64,000 nucleotides of DNA from CAHJXF01 sp038225855 (GTDB lineage: Bacteria; Pseudomonadota; Gammaproteobacteria; Burkholderiales; Burkholderiaceae_D). A model generated the notes under the pieces. That model did no database searches, was not told where the DNA came from, and was given only the letters and a program-made list of their open reading frames with translations. The translations under genes were made by a program, and so were the position numbers. Location of the stretch: the NCBI GenBank assembly GCA_038225855.1, contig JBBRQU010000001.1:248001-312000 (forward strand), in the 5' to 3' direction. Every line of letters begins with the position of its first letter. The stretch's first letter is position 1. Of the stretch, positions 18,063 to 26,010 are shown piece by piece.

Positions 18063-19796
18063 ATGCGCAATCGCAAACTGTTTCGCGGCCTGACGATCAA
18101 TGCGATCGCCGGGACCTACGTGGTCTTCTTCGGACTCGACCTCACGGTCGCGAAACGCGTGGGCTTTCGCGGCTTCGCGTTGATGCGGCTCGATCACCTG
18201 ACGGGCGAGGCGGTGTGGCTGCGCGGCATGAAGACTTTCGAGAAGACCGCGCCGCACCCCGCGCTCGGCGTGACCTTCTCGACGCGCGACCAACCGGTGC
18301 AATCGTTTCAGTGGGCCGACTACGCGGTCAAGCCGGGACGCGCATACACCTACACCATCGCCGCGCTCTACGGCGACCCTGCGAATCTCCTGGCGCGCCT
18401 CGAAACCACCATCGACATCACGACCGAGACCGAGGTCGGCAGCACCCATTCGACCTTCTTCAATCGCGGCTCGGTTGCGACCCAGGAATATGCGCGGCGC
18501 TTTCAGAACCGTCCGCCGAGCATCGCTGGTCCGAGCGCCTACGCGTGGTTGTCGCGCGGCCTCTTCGAAGCGATGCTGGCCTTCATCGGCCGCGCCACAA
18601 AAGGTTGGGCGATCCACGGCGCGGTGTACGAGTTTCAGTGGCCCGGGGCGCTCGACGCGTTGAAGCAGGCCGCCCTGCGCGGCGCCGAGGTTCATATCCT
18701 GTTCGACGACATCGCCGGCGGACCCGGCGCACGCAATCGCGCGGCGATCGCGGCGGCTGGCATCGACGCGCTCTGCAAGCCACGCGCGCACGGACGGCTG
18801 ATGCATCACAAGTTCTTCGTGCTCAGTCAGGTGACCGCGAAGACCAAGGCTTTGTCTGCGGCGGCGGTATGGACCGGCTCGACCAATCTCACCGAGAACG
18901 GCATCTTCGGCCACGCCAACCTCGGCCACATCGTTGCAGATGCAACCATCGCGGCCGGCTATCTCGACGCGTGGCGCCGCCTCGACGCGGACCCCCGAGT
19001 CGACGCCGCATATCGGGCGGCCAATACCACCGCCACGCCCGCGCCACCGGTACCGTGGACCGCAGCGACATCGATGGTCTTCTCGCCGCGCGGAACGAGC
19101 GCATCGCCCTACGACTCGCTCGACTGGTACGCGGCGATTGCGGCAGGCGCGCAACACGCGCTGATGATGACCTTCGCCTTCGGCATGGAAGAGCGCTTCA
19201 AGAACGTCTATCGCATGGACGACGCGATCCTGCGCATGGCGTTGCTCGACAAGGAAGGCAACCCCGCCACGCTCGCGCAGGACAAGCTCGACCTGCAGGC
19301 GATACGCGCGCGGCCCAATGTGGTCGTGGCGGTGGGCAACAACATCGTCACCAACGCCTTCGATCGATGGCTGGCCGAGCTGTCGAAGATCGTCGCTCAG
19401 GTCAACGTGCCGTGGGTCCACACCAAGTTCATGCTGGTCGATCCGCTCGGGCGCACGCCCACGGTGGTCAGCGGCAGCGCCAACTTCAGCAAGGCCAGCA
19501 CCGACAGCAACGACGAGAACATGCTGGTCATCCGCGGCGACCAGCGCGTGTCCGACATCTACTTCGGCGAGTACCTGCGGCTCTACAACCACTACGCGTT
19601 TCGCGAGGCCGTCAAGCGCTACATGCAGAGCACCGGGCAGACCACGACCACCGGCTGGACTCCGCAATACCTGATCGACGACGATCGCTGGATGGCCGAC
19701 TATTTCGACCCGAACGATTCGAGCGCGCGCTTCTTGCGGCGCATGTATTTCGCAGGGCCGATGGCGCCATCGCCCGTGCAGACCTTGCCACCTTGA
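18063..19796 (+). CDS. Phospholipase D-like domain protein
   Basis: A 577-residue protein. Residues 1-120 form a beta-rich domain resembling fibronectin type III (AYTYTIAALYGD). Two PLD half-sites follow: HHKFFVLS near residue 250 with GSTNLTENG, and HTKFMLVD near residue 455 with GSANFSKAS. The second is a perfect HxKxxxxD, the first has Ser where Asp is usual. No signal peptide is visible, so it is probably cytoplasmic. Family activities include phosphodiester hydrolysis of lipids or nucleic acids; the substrate here is unknown. AGGAGCATCG before the ATG sets the start. A VOC gene follows 12 bases after its stop. Confidence 0.85.
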   Translation: MRNRKLFRGLTINAIAGTYVVFFGLDLTVAKRVGFRGFALMRLDHLTGEAVWLRGMKTFEKTAPHPALGVTFSTRDQPVQSFQWADYAVKPGRAYTYTIAALYGDPANLLARLETTIDITTETEVGSTHSTFFNRGSVATQEYARRFQNRPPSIAGPSAYAWLSRGLFEAMLAFIGRATKGWAIHGAVYEFQWPGALDALKQAALRGAEVHILFDDIAGGPGARNRAAIAAAGIDALCKPRAHGRLMHHKFFVLSQVTAKTKALSAAAVWTGSTNLTENGIFGHANLGHIVADATIAAGYLDAWRRLDADPRVDAAYRAANTTATPAPPVPWTAATSMVFSPRGTSASPYDSLDWYAAIAAGAQHALMMTFAFGMEERFKNVYRMDDAILRMALLDKEGNPATLAQDKLDLQAIRARPNVVVAVGNNIVTNAFDRWLAELSKIVAQVNVPWVHTKFMLVDPLGRTPTVVSGSANFSKASTDSNDENMLVIRGDQRVSDIYFGEYLRLYNHYAFREAVKRYMQSTGQTTTTGWTPQYLIDDDRWMADYFDPNDSSARFLRRMYFAGPMAPSPVQTLPP

Positions 19797-19808
19797 AAGG
19801 AACCGACG

Positions 19809-20189
19809 ATGGAAATGCAGACCAACGCGATCAACTGGTTCGAGATCCCGGTCGACGAATTCGACCGCGCGAAAATGTTCTACAGCCGCATCTTCGACTA
19901 CGAGATGCCGACCATGGACATGGGTCCGATTCGCATGGGCTTCCTGATTTTCGAGCAGGGCAAGGGCGTTGGCGGCGGGATCGTCAAAGGCCAAGACCTT
20001 CTGCCCGCACGCAACGGCACGGTGGTCTATCTGAACGCCGGCAACGATCTGTCCGAAGTGTTGATGCGCGTGGACGCCGCCGGCGGCAAGGTGCTGATGG
20101 AGAAAACGCTGGTTGCGCCGGGCATGGGCTATTACGCGCACTTCCTCGATTCGGAAGGCAACAAGGTCGCGCTGCATTCGCCGAATTGA
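19809..20189 (+). CDS. VOC family protein
   Basis: A 126-residue VOC protein: NAINWFEIPVDEFDRAKMFY opens the first beta-alpha-beta-beta-beta unit and YYAHFLDSEGNKVALHSPN closes the second. AAAGGAACCGACG gives a good ribosome site for the ATG. The family resembles SnoaL/CFP30-type VOC proteins with an unknown ligand. It is probably co-transcribed with the PLD-like gene upstream and converges with the phosphatase gene. Confidence 0.88.
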   Translation: MEMQTNAINWFEIPVDEFDRAKMFYSRIFDYEMPTMDMGPIRMGFLIFEQGKGVGGGIVKGQDLLPARNGTVVYLNAGNDLSEVLMRVDAAGGKVLMEKTLVAPGMGYYAHFLDSEGNKVALHSPN

Positions 20190-20214
20190 GTCGTGCTCGA
20201 CTGCTCGCAGCGAT

Positions 20215-21903
20215 TCATTTCAGCGTGGCGCTCAGGTCCCCCATCGGCGCCGCGCCATCGAGCTTCAATGCCTGATCACGAGCAACAACCCCAGGCAGCG
20301 GCTCGAGATTCCAGCGCCGCGTGATGAAGCGCAGGATCGACCCGGTGTCGTAAGGCGTGTGATCGACGACACCGTTTTTCGCCAGCGGCGAGATGATGAT
20401 CGCCGGAATGCGCGTCCCGGGCCCGAGCTTGTCGCCGTGCGGCGGCGACACGTGGTCCCAGATGCCTCCGAACTCGTCGTAGGTGATCACGATCAGCATG
20501 CCCTTCCATTGCGGGCTGGCCTGCAGCTTCGCGACGAGGTCGGCGATGTGCCGATCGGCGTCTTCGATGTTCGCGTACCCGGAATGCTGATTGAGATTGC
20601 CCTGCGGCTTGTAGAACGTGACCGCAGGCAATCGACCCGCAGCCACGTCGGCAACCAGATCGTCGTAGTCCTTCAGATGCTTCGCGCGCGCTTGTGCACG
20701 TGTTGCCGGATCGAACGCGGCGTAATAGTTGAACGGCTGGTGATGCGTCTGAAAATTAGGCACGCCGCGCGCTGAATACGGCGTGTAGATCACGCTGCGT
20801 TTCACATTGGGCGCCTGCATGCCGTCGGCGATCGCGGCCTTCCACGCGCCGGCATACCAGGTCCAACTCACGTCCTTTGCATCGAGACGATCGCCGATCG
20901 TCGCGGCGGTCTGCGGCGGCAAGGTGGTGGGCTTGGACCGATCCGCGTACATCAACGCGGTAGCGTTGGTGCCGTCGGGCTCGATGCTGCTCGGCTGATA
21001 CGCGGGCTGCATGGTGTTGACGGCGTAGAACTTGCCGTCTCCGAAATAATTGGGCGGCGTGATGTTGCCGGAGAGAACGAACTTCGGCGGACCTTCGAGC
21101 GCGGACTGCGGCGCGTTGGTCGACGCGTTGGTCGGCAGCGCCAGCCGCGGCAAATCATTTCCGCCGGCATCCTTCTCGAGCACCGTGATGGTCGGAGCAG
21201 CCGCGGCCTGGTCGGCATCCGGATACTCGGGCGCGCCTGCGCAGACCAGGTATTGATGGTTGAGGAAGGAGCCGCCGAACGCGCCCTGGAAAAAATGATC
21301 GGCCAGCACGTATCGCGCAGCCAGCGCATGAAGAGCCGACCGACGCGTATCGAAGTGACCCATCGTGAGCCCGCCCGCATCCGACCACGCGGCGAAGCCC
21401 TCGTTGTCACCGCGGCCGATCTGCATCTGGTGCTCGAAGAAGCGGTGCCAGAGATCGTGGGTCGTCTTCGAGAGATCGAGCGTCACGCCCGCGCTGGCGC
21501 GATACGCCGTTTCGATTGCGAACGGCGCGTTCGGGAGACCGATGCTCTGCTTTTCGGTGACGACCGGCGTCACGCCTTTGGCGGTCACACCGCCCCAGGT
21601 CGGCGGCAGGGTCGCGAGTACCGTCTTGCCATCGCGATCGACTTGCGGCACATAGGCGGCGGTCGGCTTGCCACTTTGATCGACGACCTGGTCGAGTCCA
21701 CGCGCGCCGGGAAAATGGCCGAAGAGGTTGTCGAACGACCGATTCTCGGCATAGATCACGACCACGTTCTGGATTGCTCCAACGGCATCGCCGCGACGAT
21801 CGGCAAGCGACGAGGCGGGCGATTGCGGAGCGATGTTCGCGCACGAAGCCAACAAGCCCGAAGCGACAAGAACCCATGTCGACGCAAGGAGGCGTTTCGT
21901 CAT
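20215..21903 (-). CDS. AcpA-like acid phosphatase / phosphoesterase lipoprotein
   Basis: A 562-residue member of the phosphoesterase family that includes Francisella AcpA and bacterial phospholipase C. The N-terminus is a lipoprotein signal with lipobox LASC (Cys 21), so it should be anchored outside the cytoplasm. Catalytic-site motifs are YAENRSFDNLFG, MGHFDT, FLNHQYLVCAG and ITYDEFGGIWDHV, followed by GPGTRIPAIIISP. It probably hydrolyses phosphomonoesters or phospholipid head groups; which one is not clear. A longer frame upstream was rejected because AAAGGAATT sits before this ATG. Divergent from the cupin gene. Confidence 0.9.
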   Translation of the reverse strand: MTKRLLASTWVLVASGLLASCANIAPQSPASSLADRRGDAVGAIQNVVVIYAENRSFDNLFGHFPGARGLDQVVDQSGKPTAAYVPQVDRDGKTVLATLPPTWGGVTAKGVTPVVTEKQSIGLPNAPFAIETAYRASAGVTLDLSKTTHDLWHRFFEHQMQIGRGDNEGFAAWSDAGGLTMGHFDTRRSALHALAARYVLADHFFQGAFGGSFLNHQYLVCAGAPEYPDADQAAAAPTITVLEKDAGGNDLPRLALPTNASTNAPQSALEGPPKFVLSGNITPPNYFGDGKFYAVNTMQPAYQPSSIEPDGTNATALMYADRSKPTTLPPQTAATIGDRLDAKDVSWTWYAGAWKAAIADGMQAPNVKRSVIYTPYSARGVPNFQTHHQPFNYYAAFDPATRAQARAKHLKDYDDLVADVAAGRLPAVTFYKPQGNLNQHSGYANIEDADRHIADLVAKLQASPQWKGMLIVITYDEFGGIWDHVSPPHGDKLGPGTRIPAIIISPLAKNGVVDHTPYDTGSILRFITRRWNLEPLPGVVARDQALKLDGAAPMGDLSATLK

Positions 21904-22089
21904 GAAGAATTCCTTTGGAACGGGTTGGCATGATGGCACGAGGCGCGTATGACATCCGCACGAAGCACAGCCGTTATGCGCGGCGGTGATGGCGCGCGGC
22001 AGCGGAAGCTTCGCTTGAACTCCAAACGCATTGCGGTTGTGCCGCGGCTCTTCTACGATGCGCGCTTCGAGGTCGACAGGGAGCATACG

Positions 22090-22509
22090 ATGCGTGAAGG
22101 ATTCGGGGCCACCTTAGGTAGTCGCATCTGCGCGGTTGCGATCGGAATTTTTATCACCGCGAACGCATTCGCGCAGCAAGCGCCCACCGAAAACAAGGGC
22201 GTGAGCGTCAAGTCCACCGCCTTCATGGATCTCGGGCCCGAGATCGAAGGGATGGCGGGGCGTCAGTTGCGGATGCGTTCGATCACGCTCGAACCGGGCG
22301 GCGTGTTCGCGATTCACAACCACAAGGATAGACCCGCGCTCGAAATCATCTCGAAGGGGAGCGTCACCGAATTTCGCGGCGATACCAGACGCGAAGTTGT
22401 CGAAGGCGAGACGGTGATTCCCGACCGGAACACGACGCACTGGTGGCGCAACGACGGTGCGACGCCGGTAGTGTTCACCGTCGTCGACGTGTTCAGTCCG
22501 CCGAAGTGA
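22090..22509 (+). CDS. Exported cupin-domain protein
   Basis: A 139-residue protein with a signal peptide (hydrophobic AVAIGIFITANAFAQ, cleavage after AQA-like residues near 31) and one cupin domain. The first cupin motif shows IHNHKDRPALEII and the second is VIPDRNTTHWWRND, which gives His and Glu metal ligands. Periplasmic location expected. Function unknown; small cupins often bind a metal and a small acid or sugar. Confidence 0.85.
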   Translation: MREGFGATLGSRICAVAIGIFITANAFAQQAPTENKGVSVKSTAFMDLGPEIEGMAGRQLRMRSITLEPGGVFAIHNHKDRPALEIISKGSVTEFRGDTRREVVEGETVIPDRNTTHWWRNDGATPVVFTVVDVFSPPK

Positions 22510-22545
22510 ATCTGTCCAACTGAAACTGTTCCGCGGAGATTGACG

Positions 22546-22671
22546 ATGGACCGGGCGAAGGTCGCGTTCGACGCGTTCAGCCCGAGTGCGCGGCGCGAGT
22601 ACATCGAGTGGATCGTCGAGGCCAGGCGCGCGCCGACTCGGGCGGCGCGCCTCGCAACCGCAATCGAATAG
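22546..22671 (+). CDS. Short YdeI/OmpD-associated domain protein or fragment
   Basis: A 41-codon frame reading MDRAKVAFDAFSPSARREYI with ending ATRAARLATAIE-like residues. It matches the C-terminal segment of the YdeI/OmpD-associated family (SPSxRREYxEWIxEAK...TRxxRIxxxIE). The full family proteins are about 150-200 residues, so this is either a stand-alone mini-version or the leftover of a longer gene. A GCGGAGATTGACG stretch upstream is a possible ribosome site. It lies between the cupin and DUF1304 genes on the same strand. Confidence 0.6.
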   Translation: MDRAKVAFDAFSPSARREYIEWIVEARRAPTRAARLATAIE

Positions 22672-22720
22672 ATATCAGAAGGCAAACGCGTCACTGGAAA
22701 TATCAACGAGGAGCGAGCGT

Positions 22721-23089
22721 ATGAACACCGTCGCAACTATTGCCGTGCTGCTGGTCGCCGTGCTGCACGCGTACTTCATGCTGTTGGAGATGGTCTTGTG
22801 GACCAAGCCGCTCGGGCGCAAGGCCTTCGGCCTGACGACCGAGTTCGCGGAAGCCACCAAAGGGCTCGCGGCCAATCAGGGCCTCTACAACGGATTTCTC
22901 GTTGCCGGTCTTTTGTGGAGCGTGATTGCGGGACCGACGACGACCATGGGTTTCGCGATCGCGAATTTTTTCCTGGTGTGCGTGATCGTCGCAGGCATCT
23001 TCGGCGCGATCACGGTCAGTCGGAAAATTCTCTGGGTGCAGGCCGTACCGGGCGCGATCGCGCTGGTGCTGGTGTGGCTCGCACGCTGA
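22721..23089 (+). CDS. DUF1304 membrane protein
   Basis: A 122-residue protein with four hydrophobic helices. The features TIAVLLVAVLHAYFMLLEM, LWTKPLGRKAFG and the loop ANQGLYNGFLVAGLLW are characteristic of the DUF1304 family, an inner-membrane family of unknown function. AACGAGGAGCGAGCGT upstream supports the start. Confidence 0.9.
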   Translation: MNTVATIAVLLVAVLHAYFMLLEMVLWTKPLGRKAFGLTTEFAEATKGLAANQGLYNGFLVAGLLWSVIAGPTTTMGFAIANFFLVCVIVAGIFGAITVSRKILWVQAVPGAIALVLVWLAR

Positions 23090-23146
23090 ACTTTTCGCGA
23101 CGCATGCGCGCTGTCGAAGTTCGGTGAACACAACCAGGAGCACACG

Positions 23147-23575
23147 ATGATCAAGAAAAGCGGATCGGCCTATTGGCACGGCAGCATCAAGGACGGCGGC
23201 GGCACCATCTCGACCGAGAGCGGCGTGCTCAGGGAAGCGCCCTACGGATTCAAGGCGCGCTTCGAAGGCGGCAAGGGGTCGAACCCCGAAGAGTTGCTCG
23301 GCGCCGCGCACGCGGCGTGCTTCTCGATGGCCTTGTCGCTGCAGCTCGGCGAAGCGGGCATGACGGCCGAGAGCATCCGCACCACGGCCACGGTCTCGCT
23401 CGACAAGGATGAAGGCGGCTTCACGATCAAGGCCGTGCATCTGGATGTCGACGTCAAGATTCCGCGCGCCGACAAGACCGCGTTCGAGATGGCGGCTCAA
23501 GCGGCCAAGGCGGGATGCCCGGTGTCGAAGCTGTTCAACGCCGAGATCACGATGGATGCGAAGCTCGAGAGCTAG
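23147..23575 (+). CDS. OsmC family peroxiredoxin
   Basis: A 142-residue OsmC/Ohr-type protein. The two redox cysteines are in HAACFSMAL (about residue 59) and GCPVSKLF (about residue 125), and the EELLGAAHA helix carries the conserved Glu. Such enzymes reduce organic hydroperoxides with a dithiol donor. ACCAGGAGCACACG gives a strong ribosome site. It is the last core-like gene before the cassette island. Confidence 0.95.
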   Translation: MIKKSGSAYWHGSIKDGGGTISTESGVLREAPYGFKARFEGGKGSNPEELLGAAHAACFSMALSLQLGEAGMTAESIRTTATVSLDKDEGGFTIKAVHLDVDVKIPRADKTAFEMAAQAAKAGCPVSKLFNAEITMDAKLES

Positions 23576-23775
23576 GCTGACGCGGATAGGATCGCGGTAC
23601 TCGCAGGTCGTCTCTTTGAACGAATCCATCCGCGAAAATTTAGGCGTTCTAATCACCATTGCGCGACCCGCAATTGAAGTGGAAGACAAGGCTTTAACAA
23701 CAGCGCGTGTCGACTTAGGCCGTATCGCCGGGATAGGGTCCGGTGATGTCTAAATCAGGTTGGGCATCGGTGAAC

Positions 23776-24264
23776 ATGGGACGTTTCTTGATCGTTTTCC
23801 TGCTATTGGTGGCCCTTGGTTTGGGCTCCTCGCCGTCGTGCGCCTTCACTGTCGATGATCTTCGGAAAGGAGTTACGGAGGCCGATGCAAGGTCATTCGA
23901 GGCAAGCCAGGGAAACCGAGTTACGTTCGACAATACTTCCGGTCGTAATTTCATTCAGCGATCAAGCGACAACAAACTAATTGGCACATTCACAGTATGC
24001 AGAGGGAAGGTTTATGAATATGGAGTTGAAGTCTACGGAGGAGTACTTAACTTCGTAAAGCGTGTCGCGCAATTTAATGGTCAATGCGGAAAGGGGGAAT
24101 TAAGCACAAGATCTGAGCTGCTTGATATCGCTGAATATAATGTAATAGAAGTCACTTGGCGAAAGCAAGACGAGATCATCACAATTAGCTTTCCCCCTGA
24201 GTCATCCCGTGCAATTGAGTCGCAATGGATTGTTCGGGCCGTCCCAAGTGTATGCAAAGGGTAG
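23776..24264 (+). CDS. Cassette 1: secreted protein of unknown function
   Basis: A 162-residue protein with a clear Sec signal (MGRFLIVFLLLVALGLG, cleavage near SCAF). The mature part has Cys residues in TVCRGK, NGQCGKG and PSVCKG. I chose the ATG at 23776, which lies 10 bases inside the cassette; the frame is open further upstream, but that part would lie outside the cassette. The gene ends 7 bases before the attC site at 24272. Lower GC than the neighbours. No family recognised. Confidence 0.7.
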   Translation: MGRFLIVFLLLVALGLGSSPSCAFTVDDLRKGVTEADARSFEASQGNRVTFDNTSGRNFIQRSSDNKLIGTFTVCRGKVYEYGVEVYGGVLNFVKRVAQFNGQCGKGELSTRSELLDIAEYNVIEVTWRKQDEIITISFPPESSRAIESQWIVRAVPSVCKG

Positions 24265-24271
24265 CGTGTAT

Positions 24272-24349
24272 GCCCAACCCGTCGCTCCAGCCGACAGCCC
24301 CGTCGCCGCTTCGCGTCGCCAGGTCTGCGGCTGAGCTAATTCGTTCGGC
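24272..24349 (+). repeat. attC site A
   Basis: A 78-base imperfect palindrome. R'' core GCCCAAC, R' core GTTCGGC. The inner arms CAGCCG-A-CAG (from 24289) and CTG-CGGCTG (to about 24333) pair fully except for one unpaired A, the extrahelical base typical of attC. The loop is GC-rich and could form its own small stem. Confidence 0.8.
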
Positions 24350-24364
24350 CTCATAGGAAGAGTT

Positions 24365-25285
24365 GTGCCCATCGATTTCCGAAACGCCTTCTATATCAAG
24401 CTCGGTCGGGGCGGGTGCAGGGAAGCTGACTCTATCCGCTCATCGCGATTGCGCCTTGGATGGCGAAACCAATTCCTCGATGACATCAATGCTGGACGCT
24501 GGGATGCCATTTCGGAGCAGCTCCGAAATGAACACCCGGATAAGCCGCAGGTAGCAACCAACGACCTGAATCGCCTGCACGACATCACACTTTCTACACC
24601 GGACGATCTCTGGATTACGTTTCATGGAGCCAAACTCTGGTGGGCTCGGTTGGCGGGCGGCCCTGTGGAAGAAGACGAAGTTTCCAAGTACCGCGTCACA
24701 GTCAATGGCTGGCGTGATACGTCTCTATCGGGGAAGCTTCTCGTCGTCAACGATCTCCCTGGAAAGATCGCTCAATTACAAGGCTTTCGGGGCACGGCCT
24801 GCCGCGTTCTAGAGCATGCGCTTTTGCGCCGTGTGCTTGAGGGCACCAGAAGTGACCTTGCATTACGCATTGCTCACGAACGCACAGCTCTTTGTCGGCA
24901 ACTTGAGGCTGCGATAACCGAGCTCCACTGGAAGGACTATGAGACCCTAATCGATCTTGTGTTCCGCAACGCAGGCTGGGTGCGAGTAAGCGTCCTTGGA
25001 CAGCAAGCGAAAGGCTACGATCTTGAGCTTCGCGAGCCTATTACTGGCGACAGATACGTAGTGCAGATCAAGTCTCAGGCCTCGCGTTCAGATCTAGACG
25101 CCACCGTTCAACAGTTCTCTGCCGCTGATTATCGAAAGGTGTTCTTCGTCGTTCATTCACCCGCATCCAACTTGGCAAATGGTATGGACCTGCCAGGGCA
25201 CGTCGAGCTTGTGGATCCTTCGCATCTCGCCAGTCTGGCGCTCGAGGCGGGCCTGTCCAGCTGGATCGAAGAAAAGGTCGCGTGA
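24365..25285 (+). CDS. Cassette 2: Mrr-like restriction endonuclease candidate
   Basis: A 306-residue protein starting at GTG after AGGAAGAG, just inside the cassette. The C-terminal part, about residues 190-280, fits the Mrr/PD-(D/E)xK nuclease pattern: DYETLIDLVFRNAGW, then GYDLELREP with the acidic residue, then VVQIKS with the Q-x-K catalytic pair, then FFVVHSP. Residues about 75-145 (LWITFHGAKLWWARL, YRVTVNGWRDTSLSGK) form a beta-rich domain that could be a PUA/EVE-like modified-base reader, but that is a guess. Two-domain readers plus Mrr nucleases are known from modification-dependent type IV restriction. No methyltransferase is adjacent, which agrees. Its stop lies 10 bases before attC B. 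Confidence 0.7.
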   Translation: MPIDFRNAFYIKLGRGGCREADSIRSSRLRLGWRNQFLDDINAGRWDAISEQLRNEHPDKPQVATNDLNRLHDITLSTPDDLWITFHGAKLWWARLAGGPVEEDEVSKYRVTVNGWRDTSLSGKLLVVNDLPGKIAQLQGFRGTACRVLEHALLRRVLEGTRSDLALRIAHERTALCRQLEAAITELHWKDYETLIDLVFRNAGWVRVSVLGQQAKGYDLELREPITGDRYVVQIKSQASRSDLDATVQQFSAADYRKVFFVVHSPASNLANGMDLPGHVELVDPSHLASLALEAGLSSWIEEKVA

Positions 25286-25295
25286 GCGGCATGAG

Positions 25296-25353
25296 GCCGA
25301 ACCCATCGTTCCAGCGGACTGTCTTCGGCAGCCGCTGAACTCAAACGTTGAGG
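25296..25353 (+). repeat. attC site B
   Basis: A 58-base palindrome with R'' GCCGAAC and R' GTTGAGG. Arms CAGCGG-A-CTG and CAG-CCGCTG pair perfectly around one unpaired A, closing on a TCTTCGG loop. Length and shape are those of short class 1 type attC sites. It is the clearest of the three sites. Confidence 0.85.
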
Positions 25354-25399
25354 CCGCACCAAAGCCGTCAATTGCGTCAGTACACCAAGGAAGCAGACC

Positions 25400-25786
25400 G
25401 TGAAAGATGAACTACTCGTTACCCAACTCGAAACGTATTCCAACGCAATCGTTGGCTTTGTGGTGCTTCAAGCGATTGCGTACTCGTTTTCCTTTGGAAC
25501 TAACGAGTTCTTTAATTGCACTGTCAAAACTGCCAGATTTTTGGCTGATGGCTTAGCATTTCATTTTGTCGCCGTAACGGTACTGACCTGCTTTGCCACG
25601 ATCGCCATCGGTCGTTTATTGCTTCAAGTGTCCCAAGAGAACAGTGCAATTGTTAGAAAGGTGTATCTGGCCAAATGCATCGCCGTCGCAATATTCACTT
25701 TGCTGCCTCTAGTAATCACCGTTGCCTACGGTGTATTAGACTACCCAAGCAAATATGAGTGCAAGCAGACAAAGCGTGCGGCCTAA
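25400..25786 (+). CDS. Cassette 3: small membrane protein
   Basis: A 128-residue protein starting at GTG, with three predicted membrane helices (near residues 17-33, 52-73 and 91-113) and a short basic tail ending KRAA. Its TAA stop lies inside the GCCTAAC core of the next site, a common arrangement of cassette genes. GC content is clearly below the flanks. No family recognised; no ribosome site is convincing. Confidence 0.65.
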   Translation: MKDELLVTQLETYSNAIVGFVVLQAIAYSFSFGTNEFFNCTVKTARFLADGLAFHFVAVTVLTCFATIAIGRLLLQVSQENSAIVRKVYLAKCIAVAIFTLLPLVITVAYGVLDYPSKYECKQTKRAA

Positions 25787-25846
25787 CCCAAGACTGTTCG
25801 CTTCGAGCGCTTCTGGCGAGCCATTCGGGGGCCGCATTTCATAGGC
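25781..25846 (+). repeat. Degenerate attC site C
   Basis: The R'' core GCCTAAC is intact. A weak partner, CATAGGC, ends at 25846 and matches the expected GTTAGGC in five of seven bases. I do not see well paired inner arms, so the site is decayed or only its 5' half remains. It marks the right end of the visible array; about 165 bases without a gene follow before brnT. Confidence 0.5.
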
Positions 25847-26010
25847 AACTCGTGCCCGCGGTAAGGCTCGGGGAAGAAACGGTTGGTGGTGAAGCGGGAT
25901 CAGGCGGCGAGCGTGCCGGTCGGGATCCCCTCCGAGTGAACCGCGGCAATCCATCAGACGTTCCATATTTATGTATGGCGGCTCTTATGACTCTTTAATA
26001 GCGTTCTTGC

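Larger units (their letters stand above)
23759..25846 (+). mobile_element. Integron gene-cassette array without integrase
   Basis: Three cassettes bounded by attC-like sites. The 7-base cores are GTTGGGC at 23759 (left end), GCCCAAC...GTTCGGC (24272-24349), GCCGAAC...GTTGAGG (25296-25353) and GCCTAAC at 25781. The outer ends of each cassette pair as expected for an excised circle: GTTGGGC with GCCCAAC and GTTCGGC with GCCGAAC are perfect reverse complements; the third pair (GTTGAGGC with GCCTAAC) has one extra base. All three genes point the same way, end close to their attC, and are AT-richer than the flanks. No intI gene is present in the window, so it fits the integrase-less cassette clusters called CALIN. 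Confidence 0.8.

Noticed and set aside
17931..20177. 748-codon minus-strand frame opposite the PLD-like gene
   Set aside because: Antisense shadow; composition is His/Arg-rich and without domain pattern, while the plus strand has HKD motifs.
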